From Rugalucina vietnamica (taxonomy: Eukaryota > Mollusca > Bivalvia > Lucinida > Lucinidae), in NCBI GenBank assembly GCA_964017185.1, contig OZ024874.1:56027356-56091355 (forward strand): DNA of 64,000 nucleotides. The letters run 5' to 3'. A model generated the notes under the pieces. That model saw only the letters and a list, made by a program, of their open reading frames with translations. It made no database searches and was not told the origin of the DNA. This document shows positions 54,487 to 64,000 of this stretch, one piece after another. How positions within the stretch are numbered: the first letter of the stretch is position 1; every line of letters starts with the position of its first letter. The position numbers and the translations under genes were made by a program.

Positions 54487-54619
54487 AAGTGCAGTGTTTT
54501 ATAAATTATACCAAACTTTCAGTGACCTTTAATCATAACTCACGAGCCACAACGTGGCAAGTGATGGTTTCATGAAAGGTCACTGAAAGTGTGGTATAAT
54601 TTACAAAACACTGCACTTA
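54487..54619. mobile_element. Palindromic MITE, 133 bp
   Basis: The segment aagtgcagtgttttataaat pairs with the right end acaaaacactgcactta. The inner arms caaactttcagtgacctttaa/aaaggtcactgaaagtgtgg also pair, with a ~40-bp loop. Confidence 0.85.
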
Positions 54620-54939
54620 GTGCAAAAAATGCAAAAATCAGTTGATTTATCCTACTGGTTGTATATAAGATCCTGGTCGGCTTTCTGTTACACTTGTGCA
54701 GTTTATTAGTGTCTTTTTCTTACTGTAACTGTATAAATATTACTATTCATAAGACAAGTTTTGTTGTGATACATTTTTGTTTTAGTTTCACAGTTCCTGT
54801 TACATTGGGTACTGTCAGTGTAACAAGCCGTATCATGAAAAAGGTGTCAATCTATAATGTGATCAGCATGCACAACCCTGCACTTGAAGCCAAAATCAGC
54901 TGATTATCTGTTTTATTTTTTTAGGCTGTAAGATCCAGA

Positions 54940-55238
54940 GGTTAGTAGCTCAAAGCCATCTTAAGCTTAAGATCATCTTACGGCCAACTTAAGTATCTCT
55001 TAGGGATTATGGTGAATAACTGTAACGGTGACAACCTAAGAGCATCGCAGCTTTACGGTCAGCTAAAGTCACCTTAGCATCGTATTATCTTAAGAAGTGG
55101 TCCCTTTTATTTAAAAAAAAGTTCGGATAGTTTAGAGTAACTGGAATAGCAATGGCGTAACTCTAAGGTGGTCATCTTAAGATCATCGTAAGTATGTCGT
55201 AAGAAGGGGAACTTACGATGCTTTCGAGTTACTAACCC
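54940..55238. mobile_element. Iteron element with GGTTAGTA ends, ~300 bp
   Basis: Left end ggttagtagctcaaagccat, right end (reverse complement) ggttagtaactcgaaagcat, followed on both sides by cttaag/cgtaag motifs. The interior repeats cttaagatcatcttacg-like iterons. No ORF. Confidence 0.7.
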
Positions 55239-55239
55239 C

Positions 55240-56590
55240 AGATCAGCTTGTGCAGTGAATCAGTGTCTTTGTCTGACTGTGACTGTATAAATTGTACTGT
55301 TCATTAAAAAATTGCTGTGACACAGCTGTTTCCAAAATTTCAGAGGACACTTCATAAGCCACATCATGAAAACAAGATCCTCTGTAAATCTTTTATGTAA
55401 ATCTAATTGTGATCAGCACTCACCAGTGCAAATCAAGGAGCAGTAACATGACATTTTAGTACAAACTAAAGTGTGACAACAGTGCAGCTTATCTGTGTTT
55501 TTGTTTTCATTGTATCGAAAGTACAGTCACTAAGGATAGACTTTGTTGTGCCATGGCACTTATGAATAGTACAAGTGTATTGTAGACAAGAAAACATATA
55601 TATTTAAATGAGATGTTTACTGATTGGTCTAAAAAGTGTGGATTAACCAGATGTAAACAATAAACTAAACAATATGATTTAAATTTCGTTATCTTATTTA
55701 ATCACAGTTTTGTTTTCATATGCTCTGTACTATGCCTACAGGATAATAGACAGAAATACAATTGTATCATATATTGATACAATAAATGTATTTATAATCA
55801 TAGCAAGATAGAAAAAGTTCTGTTACACGTATCAAAGCCATAAAATTTAACAGATGAAGCAAATAGGATACAGACATGCAAAATACTTTAAGTTTTCTAC
55901 TATTGTGCATGATTATTGTGCATGTGTAGCTATTGATGGAAATATACTCAGAGGCAAAAGAAGGTATACACGTTTTGATTGTCAATATTTTTCTTAATTT
56001 TCATCATATCGACTGTATTATTTAATTTTTCCCATCATTTTCACTTTCATCGGTGAGTTGTTTATCTTTGAATGAGTTTAGCATATTCAATGCATTTGGA
56101 TATCGCAACAACAATACAGTGCCTATGGTTGGTCATTTTTATAAGCTTTCACTGGATCATGAAAAACATTAGGCTGTTTTAATGTCTGTGTTTGTGTTTG
56201 TGTTAACATCAAATCCGACTTTACGGACTTTTGGAACAGCCAAAACGTCAAATTTTCGCGCTTAACGTCATGGCGATACGTGACCGACGTCCACAAACAG
56301 CAGTAAACAATCAACGTCACTGGCTGGCTTTGACGTCGCCCCGCCCATAGGCGTGGCCTCTGGATCACATGACTTAATGTTTTACATCGGGGAATGAAGA
56401 ACATCAAGCTGAAAGATACCTTCATTTAAGGCGATTGCAATAAAAAGGTAAATATAAAACGATGCTCGAAAGAAGTTGGTTGTTTACATTATTTTCCTCT
56501 CAGTATATACATGTATTAGTGTTAAAAGGGGGACGAGCATTAAGAGGGTTTTCTGGCCTACCTAAAAGCGAAAAAATAAAAGTATATGTT
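55240..56590. other. Intergenic stretch with one promoter-like patch
   Basis: AT-rich, without gene or repeat recognised, apart from the GC-richer patch at 56225-56375. Confidence 0.4.
56225..56375. promoter_or_regulatory. CRE/GC-box patch, possible promoter
   Basis: Contains aacgtcatgg, gaccgacgtcc, caacgtcac and tgacgtcgccccgcccatag: several CRE half sites, one CRE-like TGACGTCG and a GC box CCCCGCCC. CpG is richer than in the surroundings. No adjacent gene is visible, so the role is open. Confidence 0.25.
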
Positions 56591-56595
56591 CAACA

Positions 56596-56992
56596 CGGAT
56601 TATTATTTTCTGTGCTCGGATAAATAAATCGTGCGCACGAATTGTTATCTCGAGCACACGGATTATTATTCTGTTTGCTCGGATTAATAAATCGTGCGCA
56701 CGAATTGTTATCTCGAGCAACGGATTATTATTCCGTTTGCTCGGATTAATATATCGTGCACACGAATTGTTATCTCGAGCACATGGATTATTATTCCGTT
56801 TGCTCGGTTTATTAAATCAATAAATATATTGTTCCCTCGAACTGTTATCTCGAGCACACGGATTTTTATTCCGTTTGTTCGGATTACTAAATCGTGCGCA
56901 CGAATTAATATATCGTGTCCTCGAGTTGTTATTTCGAGTTCACGGATTATCATTCCGTGTGCTCGGATTAATAAATCGTGCGCACGGAATAT
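56596..56992. repeat. ~62-bp palindromic tandem array
   Basis: Six to seven units of a motif containing cacggattattattccgt, ttgctcggattaataaatcg and tgcgcacgaattgttatctc plus gagca. Each unit holds self-complementary parts (tcgtgcgcacga; cgagcacacgga against tccgtgtgctcg). Both strands stay open across several units (56694-57002 + and 56708-56953 -), which comes from repetition. Confidence 0.88.
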
Positions 56993-57158
56993 TTTTTTTT
57001 AAATGAAAATATTGAATGTCCTAAAGATACTACCGTATAAATGCATTTACCTTATGGCTACAATCAATGTCAATGTAACTTATGGGAAGTTATTTTCCAT
57101 ACTATTTTGCCACGTGTGATGTTAGGGCAGTTACCCAGGTGATGAAAGTTCTTTCACG

Positions 57159-57203
57159 CCTGTCTGGGGGTAAGGAAAGTGACTTTCCTTACCTCCAGAC
57201 AGG
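57159..57203. repeat. Perfect-arm palindrome with adjacent direct repeat
   Basis: The arms cctgtctgg...ggtaaggaaagt and actttccttacc...ccagacagg pair except at one position. The segment ccagacaggtggtgaaag follows twice (57195 and 57228). Confidence 0.85.
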
Positions 57204-57784
57204 TGGTGAAAGTGACTTTCATAACCACCAGACAGGTGGTGAAAGCTCTCTGCACATCAATTTCAAAGTAAAGATGCCGCTTTTAAAGCGTGACCATGTG
57301 ATTCCGGCTCACACTTCAATCCCTATATCATTAACAGCACACGATATTGAGAAATTAGCCTGCTTCGTTCTGGCGAGTTCATTATCAATCACACGCCAGC
57401 CAGCCACCAACTTGTTTATTTTTTGTTGTCATGGTTCCAGCCAATAGAAAATTGTTTATGTTCATGAGTCAGTCAATGCACTCTGAGTTCATACAAGTAC
57501 ATCCACGAATCCTTGGATGTAAACATTGGCGTGCAGCTGTCCGCTTGTGTCATTGGATCTTAAAATCCGACACATGCGCAGTGGAGCAGTCTAATTGAGA
57601 AATGAGGCAAAAGTTACGCCATCAACAAGTACAATCGATATAAATATCGAGTGGTGGGCATAGAGAGTTACAGAGAGCTGATATTATGAAAAACGACCAA
57701 CTGTACATGTATCCCTTAAATACAGCTGGGCATTTTGTACGCTTGTCCCCTAACTAACCGAGTGGATTTGGGACAAATGGGAAA

Positions 57785-58746
57785 GTTAGCTTTTTTTTTT
57801 CCTGGGAGCCAACCAGTACTCGGGTTTGCTTTTGGTTACCTTTCCTGGATAGAACCAGTACTAGGCGGTTGCTTTTTTTCCGGCGAGCACCCGAAGGCTC
57901 AAACCGGAGTTTGCTTTATGTAATACCGTTCCTGGGTAAAAACCAGTATTAGGTTGATTTTGCTTTTTGTATTTCGTTTGACACCGTTCCTGGGTCCACC
58001 TTAACCAGTACTTGGATAAGTTGGTTTTTTTTTCCTGGGAGCCAACCAGTACTCGGGTTTGCTTTTGGTTACCTTTCCTGGATAGTACCAGTACTAGGCG
58101 GTTGCTTTTTTCTGGCGAGCACCCGAAGGCTCAAACCGGAGTTTGCTTTTTGTAATACCGTTCCTGGGTAAAAACCAGTATTAGGTTGATTTTGCTTTTT
58201 GTATTTCGTTTGACACCGTTCTTGGGTCCACCTTAACCAGTACTTGGATAAGTTAGCTTTTTTTTCCTGGGAGCCAACCAGTAATCGGGTTTGCTTTTGG
58301 TTACCTTTCCTGGATAGTACCAGTACTAGGCGGTTGTTTTTTTTTCCGGCGAGCACCCGAAGGCTCAAACCGGAGTTTGCTTTATGTAATACCGTTCCTG
58401 GGTAAAAACCAGTATTAGGTTGATTTTGCTTTTTGTATTTCGTTTGACACCGTTCCTGGGTCCACCTTAACCAGTACTTGGATAAGTTAGTTTTTTTCCT
58501 GGGAGCCAACCAGTACTCGGGTTTGCTTTTGGTTACCTTTCCTGGATAGTACCAGTACTAGGCGGTTGTTTTTTTTTTCCGGCGAGCACCCGAAGGCTCA
58601 AACAGGAGTTTGCTTTTTGTAATACCGTTCCTGGGTAAAAACCAGTATTAGGTTGATTTTGCTTTTTGTATTTCGTTTGACACCGTTCTTGGGTCCACCT
58701 TAACCAGTACTTGGATAAGTTAGCTTTTTTTTCCTGGGAGCCAACC
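57785..58746. repeat. ~234-bp satellite array, ~4.1 units
   Basis: Units start near 57785, 58020, 58252, 58486 and 58719, each at tttttcctgggagccaacca. Each unit is itself four related ~58-bp monomers (cctgg...accagta...ttgctttt pattern), so the array is a higher-order repeat. 234 = 78 codons, and the minus strand stays open as repeated peptides (KYWLRWTQERCQTKYKKQNQ, PNTGFYPGTV). It ends abruptly at 58746 against the duplicated segment. Confidence 0.9.
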
Positions 58747-58760
58747 AGGCCATCATGTAA

Positions 58761-59071
58761 AAAGGTACAAGTAGGCAAAGATCAGGAAAAGGCGCAATCA
58801 GAAAAAGATTCCCACTCCAAAAACCGAGGTGGGAAAAAACCAAACTAACAATCAGGTACTTATACCATGAAACATATCATAAGCCGAATGAGCAGCTATT
58901 TTCCCAATAGGTGGCCACTCAGTTACCTTAACTTAACTGAAAATATGAAAACATACATAAGGCGCCAACAGCACAAAAAAAAATTTAAACACCAAGACAT
59001 AAAACAAAAAGAACCACCAAAGAAGTATCGACTTGGAACGATCAGTAACACAAAGTTACTGGCGGGCTTAA
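58761..59071 (-). mobile_element. PLE-like partial tandem copy (duplicate)
   Basis: Duplicate of 38302-38612, with its 3' terminus next to that of the following copy. Confidence 0.85.
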
Positions 59072-61799
59072 AAAGGTACAAGTAGGCAAAGATCAGGAAA
59101 AGGCGCAATCAGAAAAAGATTCCCACTCAAAAAACCGAGGTGGGAAAAAAAAACAAACTAACAATCAGGTACTTATACCATGAAACAATCGTAAGCCGAA
59201 TGGGCAGCTATTTTCCCAATAGGTGGCCACTCAGTTACCTTAACTTAACTAAAAATATGAAAACATACATAAGGCGCCAACAGCACAAAAATTTTTTTAA
59301 ACACCAAGACATAAAACAAAAAGAACCACCACAGAAGTATCGACTTGGAACGATCAGTAACACAAAGTTACTGGCGGGCTTAAACCGGTTTTACAAGGCC
59401 ATAACCTCACCCTCAGCTTCCGCAGTGGTTCATAACATTTAGTTAGTTATTCGGTCCTCGTGGTGAATCTCTAACTAGTCAATGAATCATCAAGAACAAA
59501 CAAATAAATCATGATAAACATCCTGATGAATCAAAAACCAGGACTCACAGACTGAGTAAGCTGCCCGACGATGGAGATCCCTGGGCGCCGAATAACCTAC
59601 TAACTCCGGAGCAAAAGAAAAACACCAGTTGGACCCCGGTGGGCCAAGCAACAGACAAGAAGCTCCGGCCCCAACCAACTAAAATGAATAGCTTTATGTC
59701 GGGGCCATCATAGAGTCTGACGCCCGACCCACCGGCGTGCAATTAAAGAAGGCAGCATAGTTATCAACCATGATTGGGTTAAAAACTAAGCATGCAGACT
59801 GTCGCATAACATTCAAGTTATAACCTATACGTTTGTAACGTGTTATGATTTTTCTGAACTGAAAAGAAAAATCATTAATTCCTTTAAGTTTCTTAAATTT
59901 GTAAACCAAGTCACCATAAAATTCAGGTTCCGAAAGGCCCTCACTTAAAAGCGTCTTTAACCCAACATTATATTTGGAAATCAATTCATAGTGTCTACGA
60001 TAAAATTTAGAAAATGTTTTTCGAAGTTTATGATACCGATAGCCCTGTTGGAGAAGTTTTGCCGTTAAACATTTATTTCGAGCGTTGAAGTCTGTAACAT
60101 GATTGCAGACTCTAGCAAACCTAATAAGTTGCGAAATGTATACACCATAAGAAGCACGACGAGGAACGTCACCATCCAAAAAAGGAAAATTTACTATATC
60201 AAAATCAAAGTCATCGCGCTTATCATAAATTTTAGAAGAAACAAATCCATTAGCAACAGAAAGATGTAGATCTAAAAAGGGGGCTTCAGTATCTGAGATA
60301 TTGGCTTTGTTCAACTGAAGTTCAGGTGGATACATTTGATTGACCATACCTTCAAAATAAGGGTTGTCAATGTTCAATAGGTCATCGAGGTACCTAGATG
60401 TGGAATTAAAAGCCTCGATAACATCAGCTTGATTATCATAGTTAAGAGAATCCATGAAATCTCTTTCGTAGCAGTATAAAAATAAATCAGCTACGAGAGG
60501 TGCGCAATTTGTACCCATCGGAATTCCAACAATTTGTCTGTATAACTTGGTCCCAAATCTAATATAAATATTATCAAGGAGATAGGATAAGGCGTCGCAT
60601 ACATTCTGACATGACCAAAGTGTATACCGACTTTGGTCAGAGGAAGTGAAAAAAGCCTTTCTGTCATTACATGCCAAATAAAGTGAACCATAGTTTTTTA
60701 ATGCCCTTTTGAAGGTCCACTCTATCAAATCCAGAAGTTTTTCTTTAATTAGATTATGTGGTAATGTTGTATACAGAGTAGAAAAATCATATGTGGACAA
60801 GCTTGTCGCACGGAACCCTCTACACTTCAATTTACTGAGCACCTCACCAGAATTTTTGATTGACCAAAACCAATTTTTATTTGAAGTTTCATACACTGTC
60901 TCACAGTATCTTATAACATGAGATTTGATAGCAGTAAGACAGGAAGTTAATAATTTAGAAAGTTCAGTGGTAGTACAAGAGCTAGAATTTGCAATAAATC
61001 TAGCTTTGTATGGTCTTTTGTGAAGCTTAGGTAACCAATACATCGTAGGAAGTTTGTCTTGGCCTTCATTGACACAAACAGAAAACTTAACAGGTAAATC
61101 GTTTAAGTGGGCATTAACTACAGACACCTCATCAGTATCTGTCTCCAGATAAGCCCTGGTACCATCAAGCTCCTGTTTTAAGGTGTTAACGTAGTGAAGC
61201 CTACAAACGACAACAACATTGTTTGCGGCTTTATCTGCCGGAACCAAGACATACTTTCTATGAAATTCTTGGATACCCTGCTTCAAATGCCTAAATGACG
61301 ATTTGGGTTTAGGAGGTAAAAGATTAGTATTTTGTGAATAAAACTTAATACGTTTATCCACGATAGTGAAGATACTTCTTTTCCATTCTTTAAGAGCATT
61401 ATCCTCAACACCCTCTCGTTTACACCATCGATTACCGAAATCATTTAATGCAGATGAAATCTCCTCTCTACAGTTGTCGAAATTAATGTAGGAAGGGAAT
61501 CTATATTTCGGACCTTTAGAAACAATTTTGCGAATTCTAGAATCCGAAATTATTTTTAAATTTCCAGTAACAATATGTCCAGCGGGTTGATAAACATATT
61601 TTGAATCTTTACAATCTCAAGACTTTGGAGTATTAGCATGGATATCAAGATCAGAAACAAGTTTATTGAAATTAAAAATTGTATTTCTGATTGGTTTGTT
61701 ATATTTGTAACAAATAATAGGAGGTTCTGAATTTTGGAAGTAGGTAGGTATAGACTGTATCACTGATTTATCCTGATTTAACCGGTTTTACAGGTACCT
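59072..61799 (-). mobile_element. Near-complete Penelope-like element (duplicate)
   Basis: Duplicate of 38613-41340, including the same in-frame TGA (61617-61619) and the same abrupt 5' junction. Sharing these defects shows copying as DNA and not a second retrotransposition. Confidence 0.75.
59694..61616 (-). CDS. PLE-like reverse transcriptase ORF (duplicate)
   Basis: Same architecture as 39235-41157: motif A TYDFSTLYTT, motif B GIPMGTNCAP, motif C YLDD, and the N-terminal extension with PAGHIVTGNL. One residue differs (position 441 from the GTG: QQGYRYHK here, QQGNRYHK in the other copy). Copy P3 also has Tyr (QQGYRYHK), so this copy keeps the ancestral residue. The frame is closed upstream by the shared TGA. 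Probably not autonomous as it stands. Confidence 0.85.
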   Translation of the reverse strand, partial: DCKDSKYVYQPAGHIVTGNLKIISDSRIRKIVSKGPKYRFPSYINFDNCREEISSALNDFGNRWCKREGVEDNALKEWKRSIFTIVDKRIKFYSQNTNLLPPKPKSSFRHLKQGIQEFHRKYVLVPADKAANNVVVVCRLHYVNTLKQELDGTRAYLETDTDEVSVVNAHLNDLPVKFSVCVNEGQDKLPTMYWLPKLHKRPYKARFIANSSSCTTTELSKLLTSCLTAIKSHVIRYCETVYETSNKNWFWSIKNSGEVLSKLKCRGFRATSLSTYDFSTLYTTLPHNLIKEKLLDLIEWTFKRALKNYGSLYLACNDRKAFFTSSDQSRYTLWSCQNVCDALSYLLDNIYIRFGTKLYRQIVGIPMGTNCAPLVADLFLYCYERDFMDSLNYDNQADVIEAFNSTSRYLDDLLNIDNPYFEGMVNQMYPPELQLNKANISDTEAPFLDLHLSVANGFVSSKIYDKRDDFDFDIVNFPFLDGDVPRRASYGVYISQLIRFARVCNHVTDFNARNKCLTAKLLQQGYRYHKLRKTFSKFYRRHYELISKYNVGLKTLLSEGLSEPEFYGDLVYKFKKLKGINDFSFQFRKIITRYKRIGYNLNVMRQSACLVFNPIMVDNYAAFFNCTPVGRASDSMMAPT

Positions 61800-61990
61800 A
61801 ACTTCACCCTCAGCTTCCGTAGTGGTTCTAAAGCATCTTTAGCCCAACATTAAATTTGGAAATCAACTCATAGTGTCTGCGATAAAATTCAGAAAATGTT
61901 TTTCGAAACTTATTATGATAAGTTTGGCTGTTATACATTTATTTCGCACGCTGAAGTCCTCTACATGATTGCATCTTGCATCTTGTAAAT
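61780..61990 (-). pseudogene. Older PLE-like scraps (duplicate)
   Basis: Duplicate of 41320-41530: 3'UTR piece joined to a diverged RT C-terminal piece. Confidence 0.7.
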
Positions 61991-62482
61991 TTTGCACAGA
62001 AATTCAGTATGACCCTTTAAGTCTTTAATTAAACATGCACGGTCTCGTCATAGCATCATAGCGGAATTAGTTTTGTACGGCTTTTTTTTTGAAAACACCC
62101 AAGAATTTTGTTTTCTAAAGAAATCAATGCAAGGTGTGCGATTTAGATCCCAAGTTGTTGTTTTAAAATAATGAACAGCTTCAACATTTCATGCCCGATT
62201 TTATTTTCGTCGATAAAGCAGAAAGGCAAACTCATATAGTCATATTCAGTAAAAGTGGATTTGTTCATGCATGGCATATTGCATCCTCCAAAATGTTGCG
62301 AAAGCTAGGTCCAGATATGAAATATATCTGGTACAAATTTCAGTATCGCAAGAAAACAAAACAAAAAAAACAACAAAAAATGAATATTTTCAAATGTTTC
62401 AAAAGAGTTAAAAGTGTTCCATGTGTATATAGTATTTTCGTCTTTATTTACAATATAATACAGGTAGGATTTTAGAAATTCC

Positions 62483-62713
62483 CATATATAGTAAAACTGG
62501 GGTATGCAGGACTATATCTATTTTTCTTATTTTTGCTCCAAAACATATATTGTGGGTACTCGTTAGAACCGCCTCGCCGAGGCGGTTCTAACGTGCACAC
62601 ACAATCTATGTTTTGAGCAAAAATAAGAAAAAGATCAAAATTTTTATGCTGAAAATTTCGAATTTTTAAAGCTAAAAAATCTATGTTTTTTGCATGGGCA
62701 AGTTTTCGTAATG
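62483..62713 (+). mobile_element. CGAGGCGG hairpin MITE, copy j (duplicate of i)
   Basis: Identical to 42025-42255, including the missing left end and the perfect gccgaggcggttctaac hairpin. Confidence 0.88.
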
Positions 62714-63279
62714 ATCCATTGAGACATACAAGTGCATTTACTAGACACTTTACATAATATAATATTCAGTTTTGCATAATCCTATGATCTGCATGCAAGT
62801 CAAAACATTAATGTCAGCATCTATAATTGGACTGTCATACGAAAATGTGTATTATGCATGTAATACTATGCGATATACCAGGTCCTGTAGTATCCTGCAA
62901 CCCGCACACACATAGCCAGAACCGCAACATTATATTAATTTTGGTATCTGATAGAGAAAGATGTGAAGTCAATACTTTATATGCACAATTTTGCGTATTA
63001 TAAATTACATGTACTATTATATAATGAAACGACCAGAGCATATTCGATGCACTTCTAAATATATAGATAAAAGTTTAGCAATAACACCGATCAAAACTTG
63101 CATGATTTAAACACTTGAAATATTTCTGATTAGAGATTTCACCTGTGCTTATCCATTAACATTTTTGAATGAGGTAAAGTTTACAATTTATAGTTTCATA
63201 TTTTGCCTTTATATATGCGTCGTGAAAGCTTTCAATTGATGTACATGCAATGCCATAGATAAAATATCATATCTAAAGG

Positions 63280-63844
63280 CCTAGGGAATTTAAGGCCTGA
63301 TTTCGGCCTCATGTGTTGATAAAAAAACTGAATTTTGGAATTTTGAGGAGAAACGTATTGCAAATAGCAGGTATAGGTCCCTGCTTATAAACTCTAGCAC
63401 AACTATCACATTCAAATTACACATGTTGCCATGACAACGCTCCGAAAACCATAGAAATATCACTTTTTGCAATTTTGGGTCTATTTTTCACCATTCAACA
63501 TCATTTTCAACTACCGGCCCACGCGGCGAACAATTTCTTATTGTGAAATAATTATGAAGTATCATCTAGAGATATTGTATGCGGAGTATAATTTTGTTCG
63601 GAGTGTGGGCTGGTACTTAAAAATTAAAAAATGTGTTCAGAAATGGTCCACCAAAATAGACCAAAAAGTGCAGAATGTGCTCTATCTATGGTTCTTCTGG
63701 GCGTTGTAGGATAAATGAAGTACTTGTTCTTGTTTTTAATAGAGGAGGCATATAGCTGTTTTAAGGAATAGTTTTCTCACCTAAATTCCAAAATTTATTT
63801 TTTTAGCAAAATCTGAGGCCAAAATCAGGCGTTAAATGCCCTAG
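63280..63844. mobile_element. Foldback element, copy 3 (duplicate)
   Basis: Duplicate of 42822-43386, one t/c difference noticed. Confidence 0.88.
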
Positions 63845-63902
63845 TGACTGTTTGTTTGAGAAGTGAAGTTTTTTCTCGAGAAAAAAATCGTGACGTTTCT
63901 TA

Positions 63903-64000
63903 AGTTCTTAATCATCTCAAAGCCTTCCTGTTATTTCTTAACAGATTCGTGGCATGGTCGTGCCTCAGATCCAGTCCCGGTTCTATTTGTTGTTCCGCAA
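63903..64000 (+). pseudogene. CR1-like LINE RT, cut by window end
   Basis: Same as 43445-43542: ends in the VPQ of RT motif B. The remainder lies beyond the window. Confidence 0.8.

Larger units (their letters stand above)
58747..64000. repeat. Second copy of the large duplicated segment
   Basis: Matches 38288-43542 from aggccatcatgtaaaaaggt to the window's last base. Differences noticed: an a/t in the A/T-run near 58981, t to a at about 59396, a t/a at about 60042 that changes one residue of the RT (Asn to Tyr), one A fewer at about 62370, and t to c at about 63354. The right limit is not reached. Confidence 0.95.

Noticed and set aside
56694-57002. ORFs on both strands through the 62-bp array
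   Set aside because: Openness on both strands comes from a stop-free repeated unit, not coding.
57082-57447. 121-codon ORF on the + strand
   Set aside because: It runs through a palindrome and direct repeats; no domain, splice or conservation cue.
57785-58746. Satellite and other regular arrays as a CRISPR
   Set aside because: Repeats are contiguous and degenerate, without unique spacers or cas genes, in an animal genome.

Overview
The window is animal nuclear DNA: AT-rich, intron-containing and packed with transposable elements. There are no operons, ribosome-binding sites or dense long ORFs. A CUB/sushi receptor gene with phase-1 exons, tRNA-derived SINEs, CR1-like LINE remnants, Penelope-like reverse transcriptases and many foldback MITEs fit a lophotrochozoan invertebrate. 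A bivalve mollusc is my best guess, from the style of the repeats and not from a database match.

Layout. (1) 1-31,331, + strand: the 3' part of one host gene, reconstructed from splice sites and reading phase. Exons are a CUB-like domain (225-605), a linker (1689-1751), two sushi/CCP domains (6794-6964, 13490-13663), an EGF-like exon (14584-14724), a transmembrane exon (16326-16444 or -16452), an optional 34-nt exon (23426-23459), and three short tail exons (24842-24889, 29792-29839, 31263-31331) ending in TAA. The start and signal peptide lie upstream of the window. The product would be a type I membrane receptor with a short tail. (2) The introns are filled with nested repeats: a Tc1-like MITE, CR1-like LINE ends, Penelope-like (PLE) fragments in both orientations, a 4-kb element with long terminal inverted repeats (TIRs), tandem-module elements headed by a hairpin and CGTCC repeats, and two MITE families with strong central hairpins. 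(3) 31.3-38.3 kb: intergenic repeats. (4) 38,288-43,542: a near-complete PLE-like element (RT with YLDD), hairpin MITEs, a 565-bp foldback element and the start of a CR1-like LINE. (5) 43.5-58.7 kb: LINE remnant, a tandem ~400-bp repeat, several tRNA-like/SINE copies, iteron-filled TIR elements, a 62-bp palindromic array, and a ~234-bp satellite at 57.7-58.75 kb. (6) 58,747-64,000 repeats 38,288-43,542 in the same orientation at about 99.9% identity. The junction falls inside a truncated element, so this looks like a head-to-tail duplication of a 20,459-bp unit, or an assembly duplication.

Only the receptor is a credible host gene. All other coding potential belongs to retroelements or comes from tandem repeats that happen to be open. 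Two patterns stand out: the recent large duplication carrying the PLE-like element, and several unrelated DNA-element families sharing one design (terminal inverted repeats around an interior of short degenerate iterons).
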